A stretch of 64,000 bases of DNA, from contig NZ_AP014624.1 of NCBI RefSeq assembly GCF_000829375.1, positions 1,302,001 to 1,366,000 of the forward strand, in the 5' to 3' direction. The notes beneath the pieces were generated by a model. It had not been told where the DNA came from. It ran no database searches and saw only the letters and a list, made by a program, of their open reading frames with translations. This DNA comes from Chryseobacterium sp. StRB126. Lineage in GTDB: Bacteria; Bacteroidota; Bacteroidia; Flavobacteriales; Weeksellaceae. Of the stretch, positions 6,794 through 15,400 are shown one piece after another (the first letter of the stretch is position 1; the number at the start of each line of letters is the position of its first letter). The position numbers and the translations under genes are program-made.

Positions 6794-7990
6794 TCAGATT
6801 TTAGACGCCTTAATTGAATCAATTATTTCTTTGTGAACTTTATCTTTTATATGATCTGGAAATCGGCCCTCATAAATTGAATGCGTATCATTCTGTGCAT
6901 GTCCTGTTATCTCTTTTATTATATCTCTATTCAAGTACAATTCCTTTCCTCCGATATTTATAAAAGAATATCTGGGTGACTTAGAGAAGGTTTCTGTTTT
7001 AATTTTAAGATCTTCAGCTATTTTTCTAAATCCATCAATATATTTTTGCCTATAAGGCTTGTAAACGTATTTATGAATTGGTGTTATGAATTCTGATCCA
7101 GGTTCATCAAAATAATCAATAATTTCCTGAGCTTCTTCAAAAATATAGTTATCAATAACTTCCTGAGTATTTCCTTTAAAACGGATAAATTTAACTCGAT
7201 TATCTTTAATGTGTTCTTTTTTTAAAGAGGCAATATCAATAAAATCTAGCCCCCCCAAGTAAAAACAAAGCATAAAATATCTATAGTAATTATGATCTAC
7301 TTGATTGCCAGCTATAATTTTCATTTCCTTAAGAGATAAATATTTGTCTTTAGTATTTTTGCTTGAAGTTTTAATTCCATGAAAAGGGCTAACTGAAGTT
7401 TCAGGTTTATATATCCCTCTTTTTACAGCTTGGTTATATACAGCTCTAAGATTTGCTATGTAAGCATTTATGCCTCCATCTTTACATTTTTTAGACTTTT
7501 CTAATCTAAATTTATATAAAAAGTTATAATCTATTTCTGAAAACTTAAGAGTCTTTTTATAGGATTTAAAAACATTTAAATTGTCAGTATACTTAGTAGC
7601 TGTTCCTCCGGTCTTAATATCTGTTTTAGAAGTATTATCCCGATGGATTTCTAATTCTTTAATCCTTACATCCCAAAAGTCATAAACACTATCTGATGTT
7701 TCTTTTCCAAGAATAATGCTTTCTATTTCCGGAGCAGTTCTTTTATCTCTTGAATTTATAAGATTTAGAATCTTTCTGTCTTTTTCTAATAGAAAATCTG
7801 AAATAGCAATATATAAAGGATGACTTTTTTTAGGCATTTCTTTTTTGAAGTCCCAATCTTTTACTAATGAAGAATATTGTGTAAAAGGATATTTTCTATC
7901 TTTAGCAGAAATATATATATAAAGTCTTAACGGATGCTCTCCTGTAGTCTTTAGTGTAGTTTTAGTATCTAAGTAAAATCTGATTTTCAT
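6794..7990 (-). CDS. Phage integrase, tyrosine recombinase with altered active site
   Basis: The 398-residue protein should integrate and excise the prophage. Residues 1-90 resemble the Bacteroidetes arm-binding region (TTLKTTGEHPLRLYIYISAK). A SAM-like core-binding domain follows (about 115-205) and the catalytic domain covers about 215-398. The C-terminal end has ITGHAQNDTHSIYEGRF, supplying the usual second His and the nucleophilic Tyr. The segment FYLGGLDFIDIASL aligns with the TGLRxSEL box of XerD-type enzymes but carries Asp where the first catalytic Arg is expected. The HxxR box appears as KSPR, a KxxR variant. It lies 145 bases from tRNA-Ser, transcribed towards the prophage. Confidence 0.88.
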   Translation of the reverse strand: MKIRFYLDTKTTLKTTGEHPLRLYIYISAKDRKYPFTQYSSLVKDWDFKKEMPKKSHPLYIAISDFLLEKDRKILNLINSRDKRTAPEIESIILGKETSDSVYDFWDVRIKELEIHRDNTSKTDIKTGGTATKYTDNLNVFKSYKKTLKFSEIDYNFLYKFRLEKSKKCKDGGINAYIANLRAVYNQAVKRGIYKPETSVSPFHGIKTSSKNTKDKYLSLKEMKIIAGNQVDHNYYRYFMLCFYLGGLDFIDIASLKKEHIKDNRVKFIRFKGNTQEVIDNYIFEEAQEIIDYFDEPGSEFITPIHKYVYKPYRQKYIDGFRKIAEDLKIKTETFSKSPRYSFINIGGKELYLNRDIIKEITGHAQNDTHSIYEGRFPDHIKDKVHKEIIDSIKASKI

Positions 7991-7999
7991 GATATTCTA

Positions 8000-8021
8000 T
8001 TGTGTAAAAATTGTGTAAAAA
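8000..8021. repeat. Tandem direct repeat, possible integrase arm sites or integrase regulation
   Basis: TTGTGTAAAAA occurs twice without a gap (8000-8010, 8011-8021), 10 bases before the integrase start codon. The position, between integrase and the predicted attachment site, suits arm-type recombinase binding or autoregulation. Confidence 0.45.
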
Positions 8022-8104
8022 TGGATTGATATATCCTTATTTTGTACCCAATAAAACTAGTAATAAAAATCAGTAGATTAAAAAATAAATATGTATTAAA
8101 AACA

Positions 8105-8129
8105 AAAAGCACTGATAATCAGTGCTTTT
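8105..8129 (-). terminator. Terminator of tRNA-Ser, inside the predicted attachment region
   Basis: Stem AAAAGCACTGA / TCAGTGCTTTT with a 3-base loop lies just downstream of the tRNA on the reverse strand and ends in a U tract. It lies between the tRNA and the integrase, so it may come from host or phage DNA. Confidence 0.7.
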
Positions 8130-8134
8130 CTTTG

Positions 8135-8221
8135 CAGAAAGGAAGGGATTCGAACCCTCGATACAGTTACCCGTATACTACCTTTCCAGGGTAGCTCCTT
8201 CAACCACTCGGACACCTTTCT
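8135..8221 (-). tRNA. tRNA-Ser(GGA)
   Basis: The reverse strand folds as an 87-nt class II tRNA. The acceptor arms AGAAAGG and CCTTTCT pair fully. The T arm contains GGTTCGAATCC. The anticodon stem CTACC / GGTAG encloses loop CTGGAAA, giving anticodon GGA (codons UCC, UCU). A long variable arm, as expected for serine, lies between the anticodon and T arms. The CCA end is not encoded (GCA follows). The 3' end faces the integrase, so the 3' half or the bases after it are the likely attachment site of the prophage. This is inference, because the other junction is outside the window. Confidence 0.95.
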
Positions 8222-8266
8222 TTTTGAGATTGCAAAAATAGACTATTTTCTTTAAATACCAAATTT

Positions 8267-9295
8267 TTAGTGTAATTTTTCAGCAGTAATTTCTCCGCAA
8301 AGGCTTTGAGTAAAGTTCTCCGCGAAACTTCCGGAGTAATTAGGATTGTCAATTAAGTGCATCGCTTTGGTAATAGCTGTTTCTGCCGTCATATCTCTTC
8401 CGCTAATTGCTCCGATTCTGGAGAAAATATTACTGTTTTCGTATTTACCGAATGAAATACCACCGGAAATACATTGGCTTACCACAACAATCTCAGTACC
8501 GTTATTTCTGATCTCCTGAAGCGTTTCCTGAGTTTTTTCACTGCTGAAAATAGTTCCGGAACCAAAAACCTGTAGAATCAGGACCTTCATTTTAGGAATT
8601 TCCCTGAAATGGCTCAGATGCATTCCCGGGAAAATTCTCCAGAAAAGAACATCCTCAGAGATATGTTCGTCAACATGAAACTCAACTGTTGGATCACAAC
8701 GGAAAAGATTGTCATTGATAATATTTAAATGAACACCTGATTGTCCAAGAATAGGGTAGTTCGGGCTTGCATAGGCATCAAAATATTCAGCAGAGTATTT
8801 CAGTGTTCTGTTTCCTCTTAATAATTTATACTCAAAATAGATGGCCACCTCCTGAATGACAGCCTCATCGTTTTCATATAGACTTGCATAGTAAAGACTC
8901 GTAAGAAGGTTTTCTTTGGCATCAGTTCTCAGATCCCCAATAGGCAACTGTGAACCAGTCATAATTACAGGTTTTCTTAATCCTTTTAACATGAAGCTTA
9001 ATGCTGAAGCAGTGTAAGACATGGTATCCGTTCCGTGAAGGATCAGAAATCCATCATAATCATTGTAATTATCGTGGATGTAATTGGCAATCACTCTCCA
9101 TTCTTCAGGTCCCATGTCCGAAGAGTCCAGTGGTTTGGCAAAAGGATGTACGAAAACTTCACATTCCATAAGCTTCATTTCAGGCATCTTTTCGAAGATA
9201 TTACCAAAATCAAAGGCACGGAGACTTCCGGTTTCATAATCTTTTTCCATACCGATGGTTCCTCCGGTATAGATGAGCAGGACTTTTCTTTTCAT
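8267..9295 (-). CDS. ansA: Type I (cytoplasmic) L-asparaginase
   Basis: The 342-residue enzyme hydrolyses L-asparagine to aspartate and ammonia. The N-terminal LLIYTGGTIGME holds the first active-site Thr, and LILHGTDTMSYTASAL (about residue 85-100) holds the second Thr-Asp pair. A later RGNRTLKYSA and the C-terminal SGGISFG stretch fit the fold. No signal peptide is present, so it is the cytoplasmic kind used in nitrogen use. A reverse -7 box, TAATTTTG, lies at 9342-9349. asnB, which makes asparagine, is found at about 45-47 kb. The gene is divergent from the trmH-like gene. Confidence 0.95.
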   Translation of the reverse strand: MKRKVLLIYTGGTIGMEKDYETGSLRAFDFGNIFEKMPEMKLMECEVFVHPFAKPLDSSDMGPEEWRVIANYIHDNYNDYDGFLILHGTDTMSYTASALSFMLKGLRKPVIMTGSQLPIGDLRTDAKENLLTSLYYASLYENDEAVIQEVAIYFEYKLLRGNRTLKYSAEYFDAYASPNYPILGQSGVHLNIINDNLFRCDPTVEFHVDEHISEDVLFWRIFPGMHLSHFREIPKMKVLILQVFGSGTIFSSEKTQETLQEIRNNGTEIVVVSQCISGGISFGKYENSNIFSRIGAISGRDMTAETAITKAMHLIDNPNYSGSFAENFTQSLCGEITAEKLH

Positions 9296-9341
9296 GTATT
9301 ATTTTTAATTAAGAATTGAATCCCGGTTAAGGATCATAGCC

Positions 9342-9349
9342 CAAAATTA
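9342..9349 (-). promoter_or_regulatory. Promoter -7 box of ansA
   Basis: The reverse strand reads TAATTTTG, a perfect TAnnTTTG box, about 47 bases upstream of the ansA start codon. Confidence 0.5.
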
Positions 9350-9455
9350 CGTTAATTTGCAAAGATTTGAAAATGAATGGAACACTTAGGGTGAAATTTT
9401 ATAAGAATAAGATGAATTCTAAAGGTTACATAAGGCTATTGAAAAAAATAACTAA

Positions 9456-10136
9456 ATGCAGATGAAAGATTTAGCGCAAACTTATGAATATTTAAAACAG
9501 TTTTTAACGGACGAAAGATTATCAAAAATTGAACACTTTTCACAAGAAAGTTCAGATTTTGTACTTCCGGTGGTAGAAGATATTTACCAGTTCCGGAATG
9601 CCGCAGCCATTGTACGTTCTGTAGAAGCTTGCGGTTTTCATAAAGTAGTGGCTTTGCAGGAAGAATATAGTTTTGAACCTAACCTTCGGGTAACCAAAGG
9701 AGCAGATACCTGGGTTGAAGTTGAAAAACTTCCCCGAAATATGGAATCTTTTCAGGAAATTAAAGACAGAGGCTATAAGATTGTAGTGGTTTCGCTGGAA
9801 AATAATGCGAAAATGTTGCCTGAATACGAGATTACAGAGCCTATAGCGTTGGTATTCGGAACAGAAATGGAGGGTGTTTCTCAGGAAATTCTGGATTTTG
9901 CAGATGAAACGCTGGCGATTCCGATGTATGGTTTTACACGAAGCTTTAATGTTTCCGTAGCCGCTTCCATTTGTATGTACGAATTGAAACAAAAACTGAT
10001 AAAATCTGGCGTTGATTATAAACTAAATGAAGAAAAATTGTTGCGAATGAAGATTTTGTGGACAGTAAATTCCATAAGAAGCGGACAGCAAATTTTTGAG
10101 AAATATCTGAAAGAAAATAATATTGATTGGAAATAA
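9456..10136 (+). CDS. trmH: SpoU/TrmH family tRNA/rRNA 2'-O-methyltransferase
   Basis: The 226-residue protein should transfer a methyl group from S-adenosylmethionine to a ribose 2'-OH, most likely G18 of tRNA. It has the SPOUT trefoil-knot motifs: motif 1 near residue 45 (EDIYQFRNAAAIVRSVEACG), motif 2 PIALVFGTEMEGVS (about 128-142) and motif 3 IPMYGFTRSFNVSVAASI (about 155-172). There is no N-terminal L30e-like domain of the RlmB type, so the TrmH subgroup is the better guess, with rRNA targets not excluded. It has a C-terminal helical tail like that of TrmH. A terminator follows at 10155-10178. Met at 9462 is an alternative start. Confidence 0.85.
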   Translation: MQMKDLAQTYEYLKQFLTDERLSKIEHFSQESSDFVLPVVEDIYQFRNAAAIVRSVEACGFHKVVALQEEYSFEPNLRVTKGADTWVEVEKLPRNMESFQEIKDRGYKIVVVSLENNAKMLPEYEITEPIALVFGTEMEGVSQEILDFADETLAIPMYGFTRSFNVSVAASICMYELKQKLIKSGVDYKLNEEKLLRMKILWTVNSIRSGQQIFEKYLKENNIDWK

Positions 10137-10154
10137 TCAATGAAGAGTATAGAA

Positions 10155-10178
10155 AAAGGAGGTTGAAAAACCTCCTTT
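10155..10178 (+). terminator. Terminator after the trmH-like gene
   Basis: Stem AAAGGAGG / CCTCCTTT with a short loop TTGAAAAA, followed by ATTATATTT. Confidence 0.8.
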
Positions 10179-10211
10179 ATTATATTTAGTAATTATCTAT
10201 TACATGTGATA

Positions 10212-10336
10212 TGTCATTCTGAATGTAACGCAGTGGAGTGAAGAATCTAAGTAAAGGAAGAGATTCTTCCTTCGTCAGAAACCGAAGATTATCTCCTGTT
10301 AGTTGATGAATGTTATTTCGACGTAGTCAATCACAG
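10212..10336. repeat. Dispersed intergenic palindromic repeat, copy A
   Basis: The element runs from GTCATTCTGA to GACGTAGTCAATCAC and contains GAGTGAAGAATCTAAG and AGATTCTTCCTTCGTCAGAA. Closely related blocks occur at 48999-49089, and the opening motif recurs near 37813. Sequences like GTCATTCTGA...AAGAATCT are common between genes of Bacteroidetes genomes. No ORF is present; the surrounding gap is otherwise featureless. Confidence 0.65.
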
Positions 10337-10365
10337 TGTATATTAAATAATATGAATTTTAAGAC

Positions 10366-11061
10366 CTAAATCATATTATAATAATTCCAAGCAGCTACAA
10401 ATACACCAGCTGTTTCGGTTCTTAACCTTTGATTTCCTAATGAAACTGCTTTGATCTTATGTTCAGCCAGAAATGCAATTTCTTTTTCAGAAAAGTCCCC
10501 TTCGGGACCAATTAGAAAGGTCACCTCTTCCATAGGAGGAATGCTTTTAAGTTCCATTCTTTCCAGATCCTCGTGGCAATGGGCAACAAAAGTACTTTCA
10601 GAATTAATACTTTTCAGAAAATCAGAAAGTTTTACCGTATCATTGATAACCGGGAAATGAAATCTCAAACTTTGTTTAGATGCTGCAATAGCCTGTTTTC
10701 TGATCTTATCAATATTGAGATTTTTACGTTCTGTTTTTTCTGTAGCAATAATGCTTATCTCAGAGATCCCCATTTCTACAGCCTTTTCCACAAAAAACTC
10801 TATACGGTCAATATTTTTGGTAGGGGCTATGGCAATATGAAGTTTAGGAGTAAAGCCCGGGAGATCGTTTTTAATTTCTGAAACTTCAATGCCGGCTCTT
10901 TTTCCTTCTATAACAAGTTTTCCGGAAGCTAAAGCTCCATTTCCATCAGTCACATAAATTTCTTCTCCTTCCTTCATTCGAAGAACTTTTACAATGTGCT
11001 GTTGTTCCTCGTCGTTAATGATGACTTTATTGCCTGTTATTTCTCCGTAAAATAATTTCAT
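10366..11061 (-). CDS. rsmE: 16S rRNA m3U1498 methyltransferase RsmE
   Basis: The 231-residue protein methylates N3 of U1498 in 16S rRNA using S-adenosylmethionine. A PUA-like N-terminal domain (residues 1-70) is seen as EQQHIVKVLRMKEGEEIYVT. The SPOUT catalytic domain contains APTKNIDRIEFFVEKAVEMG, SKQSLRFHFPVI, FLIGPEGDFSEKEIAF and the knot motif SLGNQRLRTETA. All RsmE landmarks and the usual length are present. It is the third gene of a reverse operon, overlapping the preceding unknown gene by four bases (11058-11061). Confidence 0.95.
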   Translation of the reverse strand: MKLFYGEITGNKVIINDEEQQHIVKVLRMKEGEEIYVTDGNGALASGKLVIEGKRAGIEVSEIKNDLPGFTPKLHIAIAPTKNIDRIEFFVEKAVEMGISEISIIATEKTERKNLNIDKIRKQAIAASKQSLRFHFPVINDTVKLSDFLKSINSESTFVAHCHEDLERMELKSIPPMEEVTFLIGPEGDFSEKEIAFLAEHKIKAVSLGNQRLRTETAGVFVAAWNYYNMI

Positions 11062-11453
11062 ATATCCTGAGTTAAGAATGCCACTCCTGTTTTTATTGTG
11101 GTGTAAATATCTGTATCACATTCGCGGTAGCTGCACATATATATTTCTTCTATCCACTTATCATTAATGAAAATCAGATTTAAATATTCCTGTTTTCTTA
11201 GGTTATTTTTAATGGATAAATAGTCACCTTCTTTTGGAGTATAAGGAAAACTAAAAAGGTTTTCAGCGTTTATTTTTTCAATAATCTCCTCTTTTATATC
11301 CTGAATATATCCTGTTTCAGAGCTTGATGGAAAATAATCAGTAGCGTTTTCCGAACTTTCATTTTTTCCTGTAACAGTTTCTAAAACCCAATAATATTTT
11401 GAGTTTTTTTTAGAATGTGTTCCCAGTATTTTTTCTTCTAAGAGTATTTTCAT
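11058..11453 (-). CDS. Hypothetical protein between tsaD and rsmE
   Basis: A 131-residue soluble protein that starts MKILLEEKILGTHSKKNSK and contains EEIIEKINAENLFSFPYTP. No catalytic motif, signal peptide or membrane segment is visible. It overlaps tsaD by four bases and rsmE by four bases, so it is translationally coupled to two RNA-modifying enzymes, but nothing in its own sequence ties it to RNA. No family is recognised. Confidence 0.7.
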   Translation of the reverse strand: MKILLEEKILGTHSKKNSKYYWVLETVTGKNESSENATDYFPSSSETGYIQDIKEEIIEKINAENLFSFPYTPKEGDYLSIKNNLRKQEYLNLIFINDKWIEEIYMCSYRECDTDIYTTIKTGVAFLTQDI

Positions 11454-12466
11454 AAGTCATATTTTGCAGTAGCAGAAGTTCTAAGGTCTGTAAATTCACC
11501 TCTTTCGAATTTCAGCTGTGCTACCATGGCAATCATGGCTGCATTATCAGTGGTATATTCAAATTTTGGAATATAGATATTCCAGCCTAATTTTTCTTTG
11601 TTGTCTTCCATAGCCTTTCTTAATGCAGAATTGGCAGACACTCCGCCTGCAATGGCTACGTCTTTTACATTAAGGTCTTTGGCTGCTTTTTCAAGCTTAT
11701 TCATTAAGATTTCAATGATGCATTTCTGTACAGAAGCACAAAGGTCGTTGAGATTTTCCTTAACGAAATCCGGATTCTTTCTGACTTCTTTCTGGATGAA
11801 ATATAAAACGGACGTTTTAATTCCGCTGAAAGAGTAGTCGTAGTTCTCCAGTTTGGGTTTATTAAATTTAAAAGCATCAGGATTTCCTTCTTTGGCGAGC
11901 CTGTCAATAATAGGCCCGGCAGGATAATCCAGATCGAATATTTTTCCGATTTTGTCAAAAGCTTCTCCGGCGGCATCATCGGTTGTTTTTCCAATGATTT
12001 CCATGTCAAAATAATCCTTAACCAATACAATCATAGTATGCCCCCCACTTACGGTAAGACACAGGAAAGGAAAAGTAGGCGGCACAGGATTTGCATCCTC
12101 GATGAAATGGGCCAGAATGTGAGCTTGAAGGTGATTAACTTCAATTAACGGAATATTAAGACTCATAGCCAGAGACTTAGCAAATGATGTTCCTACAAGA
12201 AGTGATCCCAAAAGTCCGGGGCCGCGTGTAAATCCTATAGCAGAGATTGCATTTTGTTGTATATTTGCTTTGGTAAAAGATTTTTCAACAACGGGGATTA
12301 TATTTTGTTGATGGGCTCGCGAAGCCAATTCAGGGACCACGCCTCCATATTCTTTATGGATAGCCTGGTTCGCAGCAATATTTGAAAGAATAGAATTCCC
12401 CTTGATGATAGCTGCTGAGGTGTCGTCGCAAGACGATTCAATACCTAAAATTATAGAGTCGCTCAT
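11450..12466 (-). CDS. tsaD: tRNA N6-adenosine threonylcarbamoyltransferase TsaD
   Basis: TsaD transfers the threonylcarbamoyl group from threonylcarbamoyl-AMP to A37 of tRNAs reading ANN codons, working with TsaB and TsaE. The 338-residue protein has the ASKHA/ATPase fold markers: IILGIESSCDDTSAAI at the N-terminus, the metal-binding EVNHLQAHILAHF near residue 110, LCLTVSGGHTMIVLV, and DDAAGEAFDKIGKIFDL. Length is standard. The predicted -7 box (12475-12482) lies within the first codons of the divergent TamB-like gene. It heads the operon with the 131-residue protein and rsmE. Confidence 0.97.
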   Translation of the reverse strand: MSDSIILGIESSCDDTSAAIIKGNSILSNIAANQAIHKEYGGVVPELASRAHQQNIIPVVEKSFTKANIQQNAISAIGFTRGPGLLGSLLVGTSFAKSLAMSLNIPLIEVNHLQAHILAHFIEDANPVPPTFPFLCLTVSGGHTMIVLVKDYFDMEIIGKTTDDAAGEAFDKIGKIFDLDYPAGPIIDRLAKEGNPDAFKFNKPKLENYDYSFSGIKTSVLYFIQKEVRKNPDFVKENLNDLCASVQKCIIEILMNKLEKAAKDLNVKDVAIAGGVSANSALRKAMEDNKEKLGWNIYIPKFEYTTDNAAMIAMVAQLKFERGEFTDLRTSATAKYDL

Positions 12467-12470
12467 AATA

Positions 12471-15400
12471 ATGGCAAAGTTAGAGAATAATAACGAGAAT
12501 GAGAATAAAAAATCAGTAGCTGAAAACCTAGGGGATCAGGTACAGAAGACTGTTGAAAATGTAGAGGAAAAGGTACGGGAAACAGTGAAAGAAGCATCTG
12601 AGCTTGCTTCAGATGCCATTAATCATCCTGTAGAGACTGCTGAAGAGTTTGGTAAACAAGCCATGAAAGATGTCACCAGCTACACCTGGTGGGCAAAGCT
12701 TCTTCTTATTCTTTTTTGGTTAGGTATTGTTCTTATTGGAGGAATCCTTATTACCATCAACCTTCCGGTCACCAAGCAATGGGCAGCAGATCAGGCTTTG
12801 AAGCTTGTAAACAATGATTTTAAATCCGGATTTTCTACAGAAAGTGTAGATGTAAACTATTTCGGAGATGTTACCATAAAAGGTTTAAAAGTAAAAGATT
12901 ACAAAGGGTTAAACTTTATTCAGGCTCGAGAATTCCGTGCTGATTCAGACTGGATATCTCTTGCAGTGAATGCTATTTCCGGGAAAAGTAATTCTTTAAG
13001 TTTTAATTCCCTTACACTGGTTAATGCGGATGTAAAAGTTATTACTTATAAAGGAGACAGTATCTCCAATTTTGTCCGATTCACAGAATTATTTGATGAT
13101 GGAAAGAAAAGAGATCCTAAAAAACCTCCTTTTCAACTGAATTCAAGAGTACAGATCATAGATTCTAAAGTATCTATCGTTAATCAAAACTCTGAGGGAG
13201 ATCATGGAAAGTGGCTTACCGCAACAAAATTTAATTTAAAAGCTCCCAATGTGAAGGTCGTTGGCCCTAATATTACGGCGCTTATTAATAATATGTCCTT
13301 TGTAACCTCCAGATGGGGGAAGTCTCATATTGTAGATACCTTTTCAACAGAACTGTCTTTAACCAAGCAGTTTTTGTCATTAAAAGACCTTACCTTAAAT
13401 ACAGATCATACTTTACTTCAGGGAGCTATTAAATTCAATCTTCATGATGGTTCATGGGCTGATTTTGCAGATAAGGTTCGCTGGGATATGAATATTAATC
13501 AGGGAAGTCAGGTAAGTGGTTATGATATCAGCTATTTTGTGACCAATTGGGATAATATCAAACCGTTCAATCTTTCAGGGAAAATGACGGGGCCTTTAAA
13601 CAAATTCCATTTAGAAAATTTCTTGATCCGAAATCCTGATGTGAATATTGCCACCCAAACAATGAAAGTGGATAATCTGCTGAATGGGCATTTTTCTATT
13701 GAAACTAAAAATCTTTCCACCGATTTTACCTATAAAGACCTGAAGGCAATGATGCCAACATTTATCTCCAGCAAGATGAAAAATTTTGCAGATGATTTTG
13801 GAAAACTGAAATATAACGGAACAGCAAAGGTAAACCCGGATCAAATTTATGTTGATAATGGAAGTCTAATCACGGGAATAGGACAGGCAAAGATTTCTAA
13901 ACTTTCTTTAACGGGTTATAGTACGGCTATGCCTAAATATTCAGGCCATCTTGATGTAAAGGATCTTAATACGTCCGTAATTACTAAAAATAAATCGGTT
14001 GGACTTATTTCCGGTAATTTTGATCTTAACGGGCAGAGTTTTGATGTAAATACGATGCGTCTTACCACCAAATCTCAGATTGCCAGTATTGAAATTATGG
14101 ATAAGGTTATCAATAATCTTTATTTAGATGGATTGTTAGACCATAAAAAATATAACGGACTGATCACCGTGAATGATGAGCAGGCGAAAGCTACGATTAA
14201 AGGGTTAATAGACTTCAGTACATCTAAAATTATGATGGATGTTAATGCGGATGTTACCCAGCTGAACATGAATTATTTTACCAATAAACCTGGAAGTCAG
14301 ATGGTAAGCGGACAGGTTGAAGGTAAAATGTCTATGTCATCCATTAATGACCTTACCTTAGATGTTAGTGCTAATAATCTTTACTTTGCCACAGCTACAC
14401 AGAAATACAATATTCCTTCAGCAAAATTAAAAACCTTTATTGAAGCAGGTGGACGCGTTATTGATGTGGATGCACCGGGAGCAGCAAACGGGAAAATATC
14501 CGGAAAATATAACTTGGGAGATCTCGTAGGAATGGTAGAGAATGGAGTAGGAAGAATTCTTGTAGGGCCACCGCCAAGAAAATTATACAGAGGTCAGAAT
14601 TTTGCCATGAAATTTGATGTTCAGCAAGGATTAGTCAACTATTTCTTGCCGGATCTTAAATTACCTAACGGAGCTGCAGTGGAAGGTGAATATGACGGGG
14701 ACTCAAATAACCTGATTCTGAACCTTGATGCCACTGCCCTGAAATATATTATGACCAAAGAAGAGGAACTCACTGATGCTGATAAAGCTTTAGCAGCTTC
14801 GAATCCTGACTACCAGATCAACAACAGAAAGAATCTCAGCAAAGACAGCGCTATGGTTGATAGTGTTAAAGTAAGGATTAACACTGCCAATCTTGCTCAG
14901 CAGCTGTATGCAAGAATCAATAGATTAGAGTACAATAAAAATATCATTAAAGATTTAGAACTTAAAGGGAATAACGAAAACGGAAATACCCTTCATCTTG
15001 CCACTGTATTCAAGCATGGAAGTCCGGATGATGAGATTAATGAGAAACTGAAGGAGTATGCTATTAATGTAGATCAGTCTACCGATGCAGCAGGTGATTA
15101 TGTTTTCAGATTCGAACCTACTGAAGTGAAATTCAATGAAGTTTCCTGGGCTATTGATACGAGCCCGGAATTGAATCATTCTATTACTTATAGGAAGAAT
15201 ACCGGAGATTTTGATATTAGGAATCTGAGGATTTATTCTGATAAGAGTGCTCTGTTTATAAAAGAGGCCGAATTTAAATCTATCAAGGATTTTTATGTAG
15301 ATGCTGATATCAGCGATTTCGCGATAGAAAAACTGCTGGAAATGCAGTCTGGTGGTAACAGTATGGATATAAAAGGTCTGGCTAACGGAAGTGTAAAGAT

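Noticed and set aside
1..8130. Complete prophage
   Set aside because: Only the right portion is in the window; head, terminase and most tail genes and the left junction are not visible.
12402..12470. Upstream extension of the TamB-like frame
   Set aside because: It overlaps tsaD by 65 bases and encodes the reverse complement of the tsaD start. The ATG at 12471 begins the natural charged N-terminus.
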